Assembly: GCF_016629665.1 (NCBI RefSeq)
Contig: NZ_JAEPRQ010000010.1
Coordinates: forward strand, 1 to 64,000
From: Paracoccus caeni
GTDB taxonomy: Bacteria; Pseudomonadota; Alphaproteobacteria; Rhodobacterales; Rhodobacteraceae
Length of the DNA stretch: 64,000 bases
Direction of reading: 5' to 3'
A model generated the notes under the pieces. It did no database searches. It was given only the letters and a program-made list of their open reading frames with translations, and was not told the origin of the DNA. Below are positions 37,443 to 45,692 of the stretch, one piece after another. A program made the translations under genes and the position numbers. The number at the start of each line of letters is the position of its first letter. Within the stretch, counting starts at the first letter, position 1.

Positions 37443-37910
37443 TCAGAACCCCCAAGGCCCGTTAGGTAGCGCCACCGAAAGCGCGCGAACGAAGATGAAG
37501 TAGAAAAGTGCCGCGCCTGCCGCCGAGATCAGCAGAGAGCGTAACGGCGGCAAACGCTCGAGCAGAACAAACAGCCCGAACATCATCAAAAACAGTGAGC
37601 CGATGCCGCCAATGATGCCGAATCCGATGATCGTCATCACCAATACTCCGGCCAGAAGCAAGGGCTTGGCATAACCTTCGTCTGCTGGTCCAACGCGAAG
37701 CTCGGAAAGGGTCACGGGCACGGCACACAGAACCATCAGAATGCCATAGATAACCGGCATGAAACCCGGTCCCGGCAGATGGTTCTGGGTGAAGCCCAAC
37801 TCTATCCCGCTCCAGATGCAGACAATTCCGATCACCAGCAGGACAGCCGGGAGTATTGCAGCGCCGAAATTCAGGCCTTCTCTACCCGCGGCCTTGCTGC
37901 TCGAAATCAT
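37443..37910 (-). CDS. TTT transporter small membrane subunit (TctB)
   Basis: A 155 aa protein with four predicted membrane segments, the usual size and place for TctB (ILPAVLLVIGIVCIWSGIELGF; LLLAGVLVMTIIGFGIIG; LISAAGAALFYFIFVRALSV). Its ATG overlaps the tctC stop by 4 nt, so translation is coupled. Confidence 0.9.
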   Translation of the reverse strand: MISSSKAAGREGLNFGAAILPAVLLVIGIVCIWSGIELGFTQNHLPGPGFMPVIYGILMVLCAVPVTLSELRVGPADEGYAKPLLLAGVLVMTIIGFGIIGGIGSLFLMMFGLFVLLERLPPLRSLLISAAGAALFYFIFVRALSVALPNGPWGF

Positions 37911-38866
37911 TTCAGAAGCTCCTCAAAGACCTGTTCCTGCTGGGTGATGTAGTCAACATAATCTTGCCCGGTGAGCACCAGCGGGCTGGCAGAGTTTTGG
38001 ACAAGAAATTCGCCCATCACCGCCGATTCCGTCGCTTTGGCAAGCACGTCCTGCCAATAGGCAACAGCCTCGGGCGCCATATCCTTCGGTCCGGCAATGC
38101 CGCGCCAGTTCTGGATCACAGGATGCTCGATGCCTGTTTCCGCCAGCGTAGGGACATCGGCCAAAACGGCATCGGCATAGCGCTTGTCCCGGGTCGTAGC
38201 CAGTGCCCGGATCGCACCGCTTTCTAGCTGGCCTAGAAACTCGGCCGGATTAGAGATGGTCGCATCGACATTGCCGCCGAGCAACGCGTTGATCGTCTCG
38301 CCGCCTCCGGAAAAGGAGACGAGGTTGAACTCGGCACCGATAGCCTTGCCGACGACCCGTGATGCAAGCTGATCGCCGACCCCGCCCACGGCAAAGCTTA
38401 GCGCCTGCGGTGCCTTGGTCGCAGCGCTGGTCAGATCCTCGATGTTCTGCAGCGGGCTGTCGGCCTTGACGAAGATTACGTAATCTTCGGCCATCAGATT
38501 CGCGATTGGCGTCAGCTCTTTCCAACCAGGCGCGCCTGCAACCGTCAAAGGTGTGATGACCCCTGCGGTGTTCAACACAACAAGCGTGTCATTCGTGCCT
38601 GTGGCATTTGCCGCAACGTAGCCGATACCCACGGCGCTGGAACCGCCGGGGCGGTTATCGGGATTCAGGTTCACATTGGTCAGGCCGTCTGTCCTGACAG
38701 CTTCGATGACCTTGCGCCCGAAGACATCGGCGCCACCACCCGGTGCCCACGGAATAACGAACTGAATGTCCCGTGCGGGCTGATAGTCCTGCGCTGTCCC
38801 GATCGAGGGTAGAGTGAATGACAGCGCCAATGCCGAGGCGCAAACGATTGAGATCCTGTGAAGCAT
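37907..38866 (-). CDS. TTT transporter binding protein (TctC/Bug)
   Basis: A 319 aa periplasmic binding protein of the Bug family. The signal peptide ends IGTAQD; then FVIPWAPGGGADVFGR, NRPGGSSAVGIGYV and WRGIAGPKDMAPEAV, which form the carboxylate-binding site in the family. First gene of tctCBA, divergent from a LysR gene. The ligand is not known; the downstream enzymes suggest a sugar acid. Confidence 0.93.
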   Translation of the reverse strand: MLHRISIVCASALALSFTLPSIGTAQDYQPARDIQFVIPWAPGGGADVFGRKVIEAVRTDGLTNVNLNPDNRPGGSSAVGIGYVAANATGTNDTLVVLNTAGVITPLTVAGAPGWKELTPIANLMAEDYVIFVKADSPLQNIEDLTSAATKAPQALSFAVGGVGDQLASRVVGKAIGAEFNLVSFSGGGETINALLGGNVDATISNPAEFLGQLESGAIRALATTRDKRYADAVLADVPTLAETGIEHPVIQNWRGIAGPKDMAPEAVAYWQDVLAKATESAVMGEFLVQNSASPLVLTGQDYVDYITQQEQVFEELLK

Positions 38867-38958
38867 CGATTCCTCCTGATTGTTGACCGCCGTCCCGAGA
38901 GCCCTGCGGCAAGACCATCTCCCTTGGTCATGAAAACGCTAATGCAGCTTGGATCGCT

Positions 38959-38977
38959 TGATAAACGAATTAATCTG
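38959..38977. promoter_or_regulatory. candidate LysR site 1 (between tctC and LysR)
   Basis: TGATAAACGAATTAATCTG in the divergent region resembles the sequence in front of the enolase-superfamily gene about 970 bp away. Two similar sites flanking one LysR gene suggest that it controls both arms of the cluster. Confidence 0.45.
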
Positions 38978-39010
38978 TCCGATTATTCTGTTTTTTTGAA
39001 GGAGAGGACG

Positions 39011-39928
39011 ATGCACGTGCAGGCGCTTGCGACGAACCGCATCAATCTTAAGCTATTGCAAACCTTCATGATTGTTGCGGAGAATCAGAGTTTCCGCGAG
39101 GCCGCAGATCACGTCAACCGATCGCAATCCGCTATCAGCACGCAGATTCGGCAATTGGAGGATCAGCTTGGTTTACCGTTGTTCAATCGCACGACACGCT
39201 CTGTCAAACTGACGCCTGAAGGAGCCGAACTTCTGGCCTATGCTCGCCGCGCCGTGGGCGAGGTCGAAGAAGGCCTACGCAATATTCTTGAAGCGGCTGA
39301 CCTGCGGCGAGGTCGTGTGACTCTGGCCTGCGCGCCGACCATCGCCTGCACACGACTGCCCGCAATATTGGCCGCATTCGAGAAGGATTATCCGGGCATC
39401 CGGATCATTGTCCACGAACTGAAATCGGTCGATCTTTTCCAGCGCATCCGCGATGGTGATGTCGATTTCGGACTCGGTCCGGTGATCGGGGACGGCGATC
39501 TGGATTTCCGCACGGTCTTGCGAGAGTCGCTATATCTGTTCGCCACGCCGCGTTTTCTGCCTGAGAAGCGTGACACGATCAATTTCGACGAACTTGCGGA
39601 CATTCCGTTGGTTCAGTTTCCGACGACGACGGTTATGGGCAAGATCATCGCCGCCACCGCCAAGCAGCGCGGCATAACGCTAAATACCCGATATGAATGC
39701 GTGCAGGGTCAGACGTTGGTTGCGCTGGCACAGGCGGGATTGGGCGCATCGATCATGACCGGCACAACGATCCGTTCGGCCCCCGGCTCTGGAATGCGAC
39801 GGGCGCGGATCGTGACGCCATCGCTGTCTCAGGATTTCGCCATCATCACGCTTAAGGGCAAAACGTTGCCTCCTGCCGCTTTCGGCCTTGCAGAACTGAT
39901 CGCCGAAAAGATGCCGCCACTTGAGTGA
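39011..39928 (+). CDS. LysR-family regulator of the Tct/enolase cluster
   Basis: A 305 aa LysR regulator: NLKLLQTFMIVAENQSFREAADHVNRSQSAISTQIRQLEDQLGLPLFNRTTRSVKLTPEG, then a ligand domain with GVP-like DVDFGLGPVIGD. The ATG at 39011 is preceded by GGAGAGGAC. It lies between the divergent tctCBA operon and the enolase-superfamily, SDR, cupin and DapA genes in front. Confidence 0.93.
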   Translation: MHVQALATNRINLKLLQTFMIVAENQSFREAADHVNRSQSAISTQIRQLEDQLGLPLFNRTTRSVKLTPEGAELLAYARRAVGEVEEGLRNILEAADLRRGRVTLACAPTIACTRLPAILAAFEKDYPGIRIIVHELKSVDLFQRIRDGDVDFGLGPVIGDGDLDFRTVLRESLYLFATPRFLPEKRDTINFDELADIPLVQFPTTTVMGKIIAATAKQRGITLNTRYECVQGQTLVALAQAGLGASIMTGTTIRSAPGSGMRRARIVTPSLSQDFAIITLKGKTLPPAAFGLAELIAEKMPPLE

Positions 39929-39930
39929 TC

Positions 39931-39950
39931 TGATAAACTGAATAATCCAG
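39931..39950. promoter_or_regulatory. candidate LysR site 2 (before enolase-superfamily gene)
   Basis: TGATAAACTGAATAATCCAG, directly after the LysR stop, matches site 1 in TGATAAAC and the AATC part. Its place upstream of the catabolic genes makes it a plausible operator; only two examples are available. Confidence 0.45.
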
Positions 39951-40023
39951 AAGATATTTCAATTTCTCACGCTGGTTTACTGTCGCTAATGTCCTTCGAA
40001 ACCCCCAAGGGAAGAGGACAGAC

Positions 40024-41175
40024 ATGCTCAACCAGACATTCATGTTCGAGAATGAGGTCGCGGGTTCGGGGCAAAGCATCGCGAAGATCGAAGCCTATAC
40101 GCTCAAGAACATTCCGATCACGCCGCCGCCGTTTCGAGAATTGCCCAAGACCGAAGGCGCACTGCTGTTGCGCGTGGAAACAAATGACGGCGTGGTCGGA
40201 TGGTCAACCAGCGGCTACACACACCCCGTCGCCATTGACCTGATCAACAAATATCTGGCCCCGCGCCTGATCGGTGAAGATCCGTTCCGGACCGAACGCT
40301 TACCGACGCTGTTCGATCGGCATACGAATGAACGCCCCTTGGGCCGCGCGCTGCAGTCGGCAATGGCCATGATCGACATCGCCTGTTGGGACATCAAGGG
40401 CAAAACCTTGGGCAAGCCCGTCCATGTCCTGCTGGGCGGTGCGCGTGATCGGGTGCCGGTGTATGTGACCCATGGCGCAGCCTATGACGGCGCGCCCGTC
40501 TATTCGGCGGAAGAGTTGGCTGCCGAGGCCGCGCATCTGGTGATGCTGGGCAACACCCATGTCAAGAATACCGTGGGCCGCCAGCGCATTCCCGATCCGA
40601 AGGACGACTATGTGCGTATGGCAGCCATGCGCGACGCCATCGGCCCGGATATCGAGCTGTCGATGGATGGCAATTTGCGCATGAACCTCGCACAGGCGGC
40701 TGAACTTTGCGATCGATGTCACGAATTGAACATCAGCTTCATCGAAGAGCCGATCCACTATAACGACCCCGCCAACCTGCGCGATCTGCGCCAGCGGGCG
40801 CGTATTCCGGTCGCCGCAGCCGAGAACGAGAAATTCACAGCCTTGCAGCTTCTGCAGGCTGGATCGGTGGATTTCATCCAGCCAAACATCAACAATGATG
40901 GTGGTTTGTCCGCGGGTGTCCGGATCGCTACTTTGGCGCGGGTGTTCAACGTGCCGCTTAGCCATGGCAACGGCAATGGACCGCATAACATCGCCTTGCA
41001 TGCGGGTGTGCAGAATGGTGGGTTGGTCGAATATCACTACCACAAATGGATGACCTACAACGCATTGTTCGAGGAGGTGCCTCAGCCCGAAGCAGGCTGG
41101 CTGACGGTCAGCCAGAAGCCCGGTTTCGGTCTTGAACCGAAGGACGGCATCATCAGTGAATACAGGGTGAAGTAA
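40024..41175 (+). CDS. mandelate racemase/muconate lactonizing-type enolase-superfamily enzyme
   Basis: A 383 aa enolase-superfamily enzyme, likely a sugar-acid dehydratase or racemase. Metal ligands are visible as Asp in ELSMDGNLRM, Glu in FIEEP and Glu in AAAENEK. The His of the dyad is in LSHGNGNGPHN. At the expected K-x-K site the sequence is HVKNTVG, and the usual QPD before the dyad Asp is QPNINNDGG, so the canonical bases are partly replaced. The substrate cannot be predicted. First of four genes that end at the DapA-family gene. Confidence 0.88.
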   Translation: MLNQTFMFENEVAGSGQSIAKIEAYTLKNIPITPPPFRELPKTEGALLLRVETNDGVVGWSTSGYTHPVAIDLINKYLAPRLIGEDPFRTERLPTLFDRHTNERPLGRALQSAMAMIDIACWDIKGKTLGKPVHVLLGGARDRVPVYVTHGAAYDGAPVYSAEELAAEAAHLVMLGNTHVKNTVGRQRIPDPKDDYVRMAAMRDAIGPDIELSMDGNLRMNLAQAAELCDRCHELNISFIEEPIHYNDPANLRDLRQRARIPVAAAENEKFTALQLLQAGSVDFIQPNINNDGGLSAGVRIATLARVFNVPLSHGNGNGPHNIALHAGVQNGGLVEYHYHKWMTYNALFEEVPQPEAGWLTVSQKPGFGLEPKDGIISEYRVK

Positions 41176-41960
41176 TGGATCTGGGACTTTCGGGAAAGAC
41201 CGCGCTTGTGTTCGGTGCGGGCGGTGGTCTGGGCGGCGCAGTCGCGCGTCAATTGGCCGCCGAAGGTGCATCGGTCGTGGCGGCAGATATCGTTGCCGAA
41301 GCCGCACAGGAGACGGTCGACGCGATCACCGCGAAAGCCGGAACGGCCGTCGCATTACAATGGGATCTGGCAGATCTGGATGTGATCGAGGGAAATCTGA
41401 AGCAGATCACGGAAACCTTCGGTCTTGTCGATATTCTGGTCAACAACACTGGTGGCCCGCCGCCCACGCCCGCAGCCGGACGCGCGAGCGGCGAATGGGC
41501 GCAATTTTTCCATTCGATGGTGGTGTCGGTCATCGCTGTGACGGACGCCGTGCTGCCCGGCATGCGGGCGCGGGGTTGGGGACGGATCATTACGTCGACG
41601 TCTTCCGGTGTGGTCGCACCTATCCCGAATCTCGGCATTTCCAATGCGCTGCGTCTAAGCTTGGTGGGCTGGTCAAAGACATTGGCGGCCGAGGTCGGGC
41701 GCGACGGAATCACCGCAAATATCGTCCTGCCGGGTCGGATCGCCACACAGCGCATTACCTTTCTGGATGAACAGAAGGCAAAGCGTGAGGGGCGATCAAT
41801 CGATGACGTGTCGGCAAGCTCTACCGCATCGATTCCCGTCGGTCGCTATGGCCGTCCAGAGGAATATGGCGATGTGGTCGCCTTCCTTGCATCGAACCGT
41901 GCATCATTCGTGACCGGATCAGTGATTCGGGTGGATGGCGGCATGATCCCCAGTATTTGA
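41175..41960 (+). CDS. short-chain dehydrogenase/reductase
   Basis: A 261 aa SDR. Cofactor site FGAGGGLGGAVARQLA (about residue 13), NNTGG instead of the usual NNAG, Ser-rich IITSTSSGVVAP, and C-terminal GSVIRVDGGMIPSI. The catalytic Tyr of the usual YxxxK is not obvious: the place reads ISNALRLSLVGWSKTLA, with Asn where Tyr is usual but a Lys near. The start overlaps the stop of the upstream gene (TAATG). Confidence 0.87.
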   Translation: MDLGLSGKTALVFGAGGGLGGAVARQLAAEGASVVAADIVAEAAQETVDAITAKAGTAVALQWDLADLDVIEGNLKQITETFGLVDILVNNTGGPPPTPAAGRASGEWAQFFHSMVVSVIAVTDAVLPGMRARGWGRIITSTSSGVVAPIPNLGISNALRLSLVGWSKTLAAEVGRDGITANIVLPGRIATQRITFLDEQKAKREGRSIDDVSASSTASIPVGRYGRPEEYGDVVAFLASNRASFVTGSVIRVDGGMIPSI

Positions 41961-41967
41961 GGACCGA

Positions 41968-42336
41968 ATGACAATAGACTGGACAAAAATTCCGGAATGC
42001 GCCGGCATGCGACCGGGATCGGCCCGCAAGGGTATCTGCGGAGATCTTATCTCTGCCGTGCGGATCGAAACCGCGCCCGGCACCCAATTCGACGGCAGGA
42101 CCCATTGGCACGAGAACGAGCAAATCCTGGTCATGGTGTCGGGAACTTGCCGCGTGGTGATTGATGGACAGGAATCCGACGTTTGGCCCGGTGATCTGGT
42201 GTTCTTTCCCGCCCGATCACGACATGCTGCCATCGGCTGCGGACCCGAGGGTTGCGTCTATTACGAAATCTTCGCGCCCGCACGGCCCGACATGTTGCCC
42301 GGCTGGGTCGGCCAACCCGTGACCCGCTTCGACTGA
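41968..42336 (+). CDS. small cupin protein
   Basis: A 122 aa single-domain cupin: HWHENEQILVMVSGTCRVVIDGQ, DVWPGDLVFFPARSRHAAIG, matching the two conserved cupin motifs with His, His, Glu and a later His as metal ligands. It starts 7 bp after the SDR stop. In sugar-acid clusters such cupins are often isomerases or lack a known role; I cannot tell which. Confidence 0.85.
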   Translation: MTIDWTKIPECAGMRPGSARKGICGDLISAVRIETAPGTQFDGRTHWHENEQILVMVSGTCRVVIDGQESDVWPGDLVFFPARSRHAAIGCGPEGCVYYEIFAPARPDMLPGWVGQPVTRFD

Positions 42337-42344
42337 AAGAGAAC

Positions 42345-43298
42345 ATGATGAACGACACTTCGCTGCCGATTGGCTTTAACACGCAGACGAAAGGCGTCTA
42401 TCCAATCGCCGCCACGCCCTTCACGGCCGATGGCGCGGTCGACTGGGACTCGCTTGACCGGCTTACCGATTTTTATCAGGAAGCGGGCGCAACCGGGATG
42501 ACCATCTTAGGCATTCTGGGCGAAGCGCAGAAGCTGGAGCCAGAGGAAAGCCGTGAGATTGCCCGCCGTGTCATCGCAAGGTCGCGCGTGCCGGTCATTG
42601 TCGGTGCCTCTAGCCCCAGTTTTGCGGCCATGCGCAGCCTTGCCAGAGGTGCAATGGACATGGGCGCGGCAGGGGTGATGCTGGCTCCGGCAAGCAACTT
42701 GCGGACCGATGAACAGATCACCAGCTATTTCGACACGGCTATCGAGACGCTCGGCGACGACGTGCCTTGGTGTCTTCAGGATTACCCCCTGACCCTAACA
42801 GTGGTCATGTCGGTTCCGGTGATCGCAAAGATTATGCAGGCACACCCTTCATGTATGATGCTGAAAGCCGAAGACTGGCCCGGACTGGAAAAGATCAGCA
42901 CGATCCGGCGGCTACAGGCTGAGGGTCGCTTGCGCCCTTTCTCCATTCTGACTGCGAATGGTGGGCTGTTTCTGGATTTCGAACCTGAACGCGGCTCTGA
43001 CGGCGCGATGACGGGTTACGCCTTCCCGGACATGCTGGTGCGGCTTGATCAATTGCACCGCGCAGGAGAACGAGACGCGGCGCATGATCTTTTCGACACG
43101 CATCTGCCGCTGATCCGTTATGAGCAGCAGCCGGGCGTTGGTCTTGCCGTGCGCAAATATGTCCTGATGCGGCGCGGCGCTATCGCCTGCGATTTTCAGC
43201 GCAAACCCGGAAGCAAGCTAAGTGCAACGGGACGCGAAGAGGTTGACTATCTGCTGTCCCGTCTTGGCCGGAAGAACCCTTCCGCGCGGATCGCCTGA
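42345..43298 (+). CDS. DapA-family enzyme in the Tct/enolase cluster
   Basis: A 317 aa member of the dihydrodipicolinate synthase family. It starts GVYPIAATPFTADGAVDWDSLDRL; the TTGE motif is GILGEAQKL, the Tyr is in CLQDYPLT, and the Schiff-base Lys is in MMLKAEDWP. Start ATG at 42345 follows GAAAGAGAAC. Fits a keto-deoxy sugar-acid aldolase or dehydratase that ends the pathway begun by the enolase-superfamily enzyme. An IS5-family element lies 16 bp downstream. Confidence 0.88.
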   Translation: MMNDTSLPIGFNTQTKGVYPIAATPFTADGAVDWDSLDRLTDFYQEAGATGMTILGILGEAQKLEPEESREIARRVIARSRVPVIVGASSPSFAAMRSLARGAMDMGAAGVMLAPASNLRTDEQITSYFDTAIETLGDDVPWCLQDYPLTLTVVMSVPVIAKIMQAHPSCMMLKAEDWPGLEKISTIRRLQAEGRLRPFSILTANGGLFLDFEPERGSDGAMTGYAFPDMLVRLDQLHRAGERDAAHDLFDTHLPLIRYEQQPGVGLAVRKYVLMRRGAIACDFQRKPGSKLSATGREEVDYLLSRLGRKNPSARIA

Positions 43299-43314
43299 GT
43301 TTTACTATCATATC

Positions 43315-44389
43315 GGCTCTGTTGCACAAATCCGGTGAGGGATTCATCTCGGGAATCCAGCGTGGTAGCTGGAAGGCAAGAGCAGACCGACACCGCCGAC
43401 CTTCAGGACCAAGAACTGGCCAGCCTGTAACGAAGCACTGAAGCGCCGTGGCTCGCTGACGATCTGGTTCGATCCGACCATGACCTGGGAAGCCGTCCCC
43501 ACCGGCAAGCGTGGCCGCCAGCCCGACTACAGCGATGCGGCGATCCAGTCCTGCCTGACGATGAAAGTGCTGTTCGGGATGGCGCTGTGGCAAACCACAG
43601 GGTTCGTCGAGAACCTGCTGCGAGTGATCAGCCTGGACTGGGCGCTGCCCGACTTCAGCACGCTGTCGCGGCGCCAGAAGACCCTGAAGGTCAACATTCC
43701 CTATCGTGGTTCGGACGGCCCCTTGCACCTGCTGGTCGACAGCACCGGGATCAAGGTCGAGGGTGAAGGCGCAAGCACGGCGGCTCGAAACGCAGGGTTT
43801 GGCGCAAGATCCACATCGGGATCGACGAGAAAACCCTAGAAATCCGCGCAGCCGAGTTCACCACCAGCAACGTGGGCGATGTCGAGCCGGTGAAGCGCCA
43901 CCGGTTCGAGCGAACCGGCGAGGGATGCTGCCAGAGATGCTCGACCAGATCCCACCCGAGCAGGAGATCGCAACCGTCACCGCCGATGGCGCCTTCGACA
44001 CCCGCAAATGCCATGAGGCCATCGCGGCCCGAGGGGCCGCCGCGATCATCCCGCCCCGCAAGAACGCCAAGCCTTGGAAGCCCGACGCCGCAGGGGCCAT
44101 CGCCCGCAACGAGATCTTGCGCACTTCGAAGCAGGTCGGGCGCACCATCTGGTGACGATGGCGCTGCTATCACCGCCGAAGCCACGCCGAGACCCAGATG
44201 AATTGTGTCAAGCTGATGGGCCAGCGCCTGTCCGCCCGGGACTTCGACCGGCAGGGCGCAGAGTCCCAGGTCCGCATTGCTATCCTGAACGGCTGCACCG
44301 CGCTCGGCATCCCGGTCAAGGAAGCCGTGGGATAAGTCTGTCCGGGGAAAGGGCTACTCCAACCCTCACACGATTGGTGCGACAGAGCT
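43315..44389 (+). mobile_element. broken IS5-family element with 17-bp inverted repeats
   Basis: About 1075 bp between left end GGCTCTGTTGCACAAATC and right end (reverse complement) AGCTCTGTCGCACCAATC, typical of IS1031-like IS5 members. The transposase is split by frame changes: RGSLTIWFDPTMTWEAVP, YSDAAIQSCLTMKVLFGMAL, FSTLSRRQKTL, LVDSTGIKVEGEG, then in another frame IGIDEKTLEIRAAEFTTSN, and PPEQEIATVTADGAFDTR, PPRKNAKPWKPD. It cannot be active. Confidence 0.92.
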
Positions 44390-44392
44390 CGG

Positions 44393-44423
44393 TTGACACA
44401 AGTGCAAGTAAAGCGTATATACG
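44393..44423 (+). promoter_or_regulatory. promoter and palindromic operator of the toxin-antitoxin pair
   Basis: TTGACA, a 17-bp spacer and TATATA make a near-ideal promoter 3 bp outside the right end of the IS element. CGTATATACG (44414-44423) is a 10-bp perfect palindrome over the -10, a likely site for autorepression by the antitoxin. Confidence 0.7.
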
Positions 44424-44445
44424 AATGTGATTTAGGAGGCCCGCC

Positions 44446-44670
44446 ATGATGCACAGCAAGGTTCGGAAAGTCGGCAATTCCGCCGTAATGACGCTGACGA
44501 CCGAGATGTTGGCGTTGCTGGACGTGAAGGAAGGCGACAGCCTGTTCGTGCTTCGCGGAGATGACGGCTCGCTGCGCATCACTGCGCACGATCCCGAGGT
44601 CGTGGCCGCGCTCGAGGTTGCCGAGATCGTCATGGACGAGAACCGCGACCTGCTGGCAGCCCTAGCGTGA
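44446..44670 (+). CDS. AbrB/MazE-type antitoxin
   Basis: A 74 aa protein with the swapped-hairpin AbrB pattern: SKVRKVGNSAVMTLTTEMLALLDVKEGDSLFVLRG, then an acidic C-terminal tail that would wrap the toxin (EVAEIVMDENRDLLAAL). AGGAGG lies 6 nt before the ATG; a second ATG at 44449 is possible. It overlaps the toxin gene by 4 nt (GTGA). Confidence 0.92.
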   Translation: MMHSKVRKVGNSAVMTLTTEMLALLDVKEGDSLFVLRGDDGSLRITAHDPEVVAALEVAEIVMDENRDLLAALA

Positions 44671-45053
44671 TAGGCGCGATCTGGGTCCCGCTTGCCGCCG
44701 TCATCGCCATCCATGATCGCCAGATCGCTCGCCACGGTGGCGCACCCGGGATGCGCGACCGCGGCCTTCTCGAGGCAGCCTGCGCACGCCCGCTGAATCA
44801 AGCGGCCTACGGCACGCCCTCTCTGTCTGAGCTTTCCGCAGCCTATGCCTACGGCGTCGTCAAGGCGCATGCCTTTGTCGACGGAAACAAGCGCACGGCC
44901 TTTGTGACCGCACTGACTTTTTTGCGCCTCAACGGCCTGGGCTTCCGCCCTGATCCGGTCGAGGGTGTCCGCATGATGGAGAGTCTTGCTACGGACGATC
45001 TGACCGAGGCTGCCTTTTCCGCGTGGCTGGAGGCGGGAATGGAGAGGCTTTGA
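44667..45053 (+). CDS. Doc-type toxin (Fic fold)
   Basis: A 128 aa toxin. The Fic/Doc motif HAFVDGNKRTAFVTALTFL (His, Asp, Gly-Asn-Lys-Arg) is complete, and the N-terminal IAIHDRQIARHGGAPGMRDRGLLEAA is typical of Doc. Doc phosphorylates elongation factor Tu; that is known of the family, not shown here. Start GTG overlaps the antitoxin TGA. The MazE-like antitoxin with a Doc toxin is a mixed but known pairing. Confidence 0.92.
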   Translation: MIGAIWVPLAAVIAIHDRQIARHGGAPGMRDRGLLEAACARPLNQAAYGTPSLSELSAAYAYGVVKAHAFVDGNKRTAFVTALTFLRLNGLGFRPDPVEGVRMMESLATDDLTEAAFSAWLEAGMERL

Positions 45054-45149
45054 AGGTTTGTCAGGCCAATCTGAACAGCAGCGGCTGACACGCCGCTGTT
45101 CAGAATCGGACAACAAAGCCAAACCAGCCTTCACTTCGACCCTGAGGCA

Positions 45150-45521
45150 ACATCCGCTGACCGCGCATCGTAGCGCCTTTACTCGACATAACGCCGGCAC
45201 GGACCGTCAGGTGATCGCTCACCGTAACGGATAGCTCGCTGCGCCCAGGGTCGGGCAACGAGGTGGTCCAGAGTGGCCTTGCCCAGCCGCCCGGCCAGAG
45301 GCTATCGTCGCTGACTCCAGTCCTGACAGGGGCGGCAGAGGGGGCGGTTGCTGGGTGGCAGGCCCTCAAGGGCCAGTCGGATTTCGACGAGCTTTTGCTC
45401 GCCACGATCCGTGATGGTCATGTCACCCGCCAACCACTGATCTGCCTGCATCCGCTCATACAGTCTTACCCCCAACCTCGCCAGCCAGATGGTCGTAACA
45501 GTGAGCTGCTGCCGGTTTCAT
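45150..45521 (-). pseudogene. ArsR-family regulator pseudogene
   Basis: Minus strand: MKPAAAHCYDHLA, a frame change, then RLGVRLYERMQADQWL, MTITDRGEQKLVEI, NRPLCRPCQDWSQRR, a TAG stop, then PLAGRLGKATLDHL. This follows an ArsR-type regulator (CYDHLAG-LGV; LT--G; RPLCRPCLDW-ERR-HLAGALG--LLD). At least one frameshift and one stop break it. The end is approximate. The rest of 45054-45692 shows no intact gene. Confidence 0.75.
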
Positions 45522-45692
45522 GGACAGCAGGTTAAGCTAGCATAGCGCGAGCCTCGAACTCCATGGGGCTAGATCATGTTGACAAATAGCGAAGCCGTAG
45601 CCTGATGCAGGCGATGTCGACATGACCTATAGTTTGTTTATTAGGCGAGTCGCCAGCTTGACGAACACAACAAGAACATCGACATTGCGCAG

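Noticed and set aside
45100..45405. A 101 aa frame ending in WFGFVVRF, like an outer-membrane barrel strand
   Set aside because: The overlapping frame on the same strand carries clear ArsR motifs (RPLCRPCQDW), so the barrel-like end is chance.
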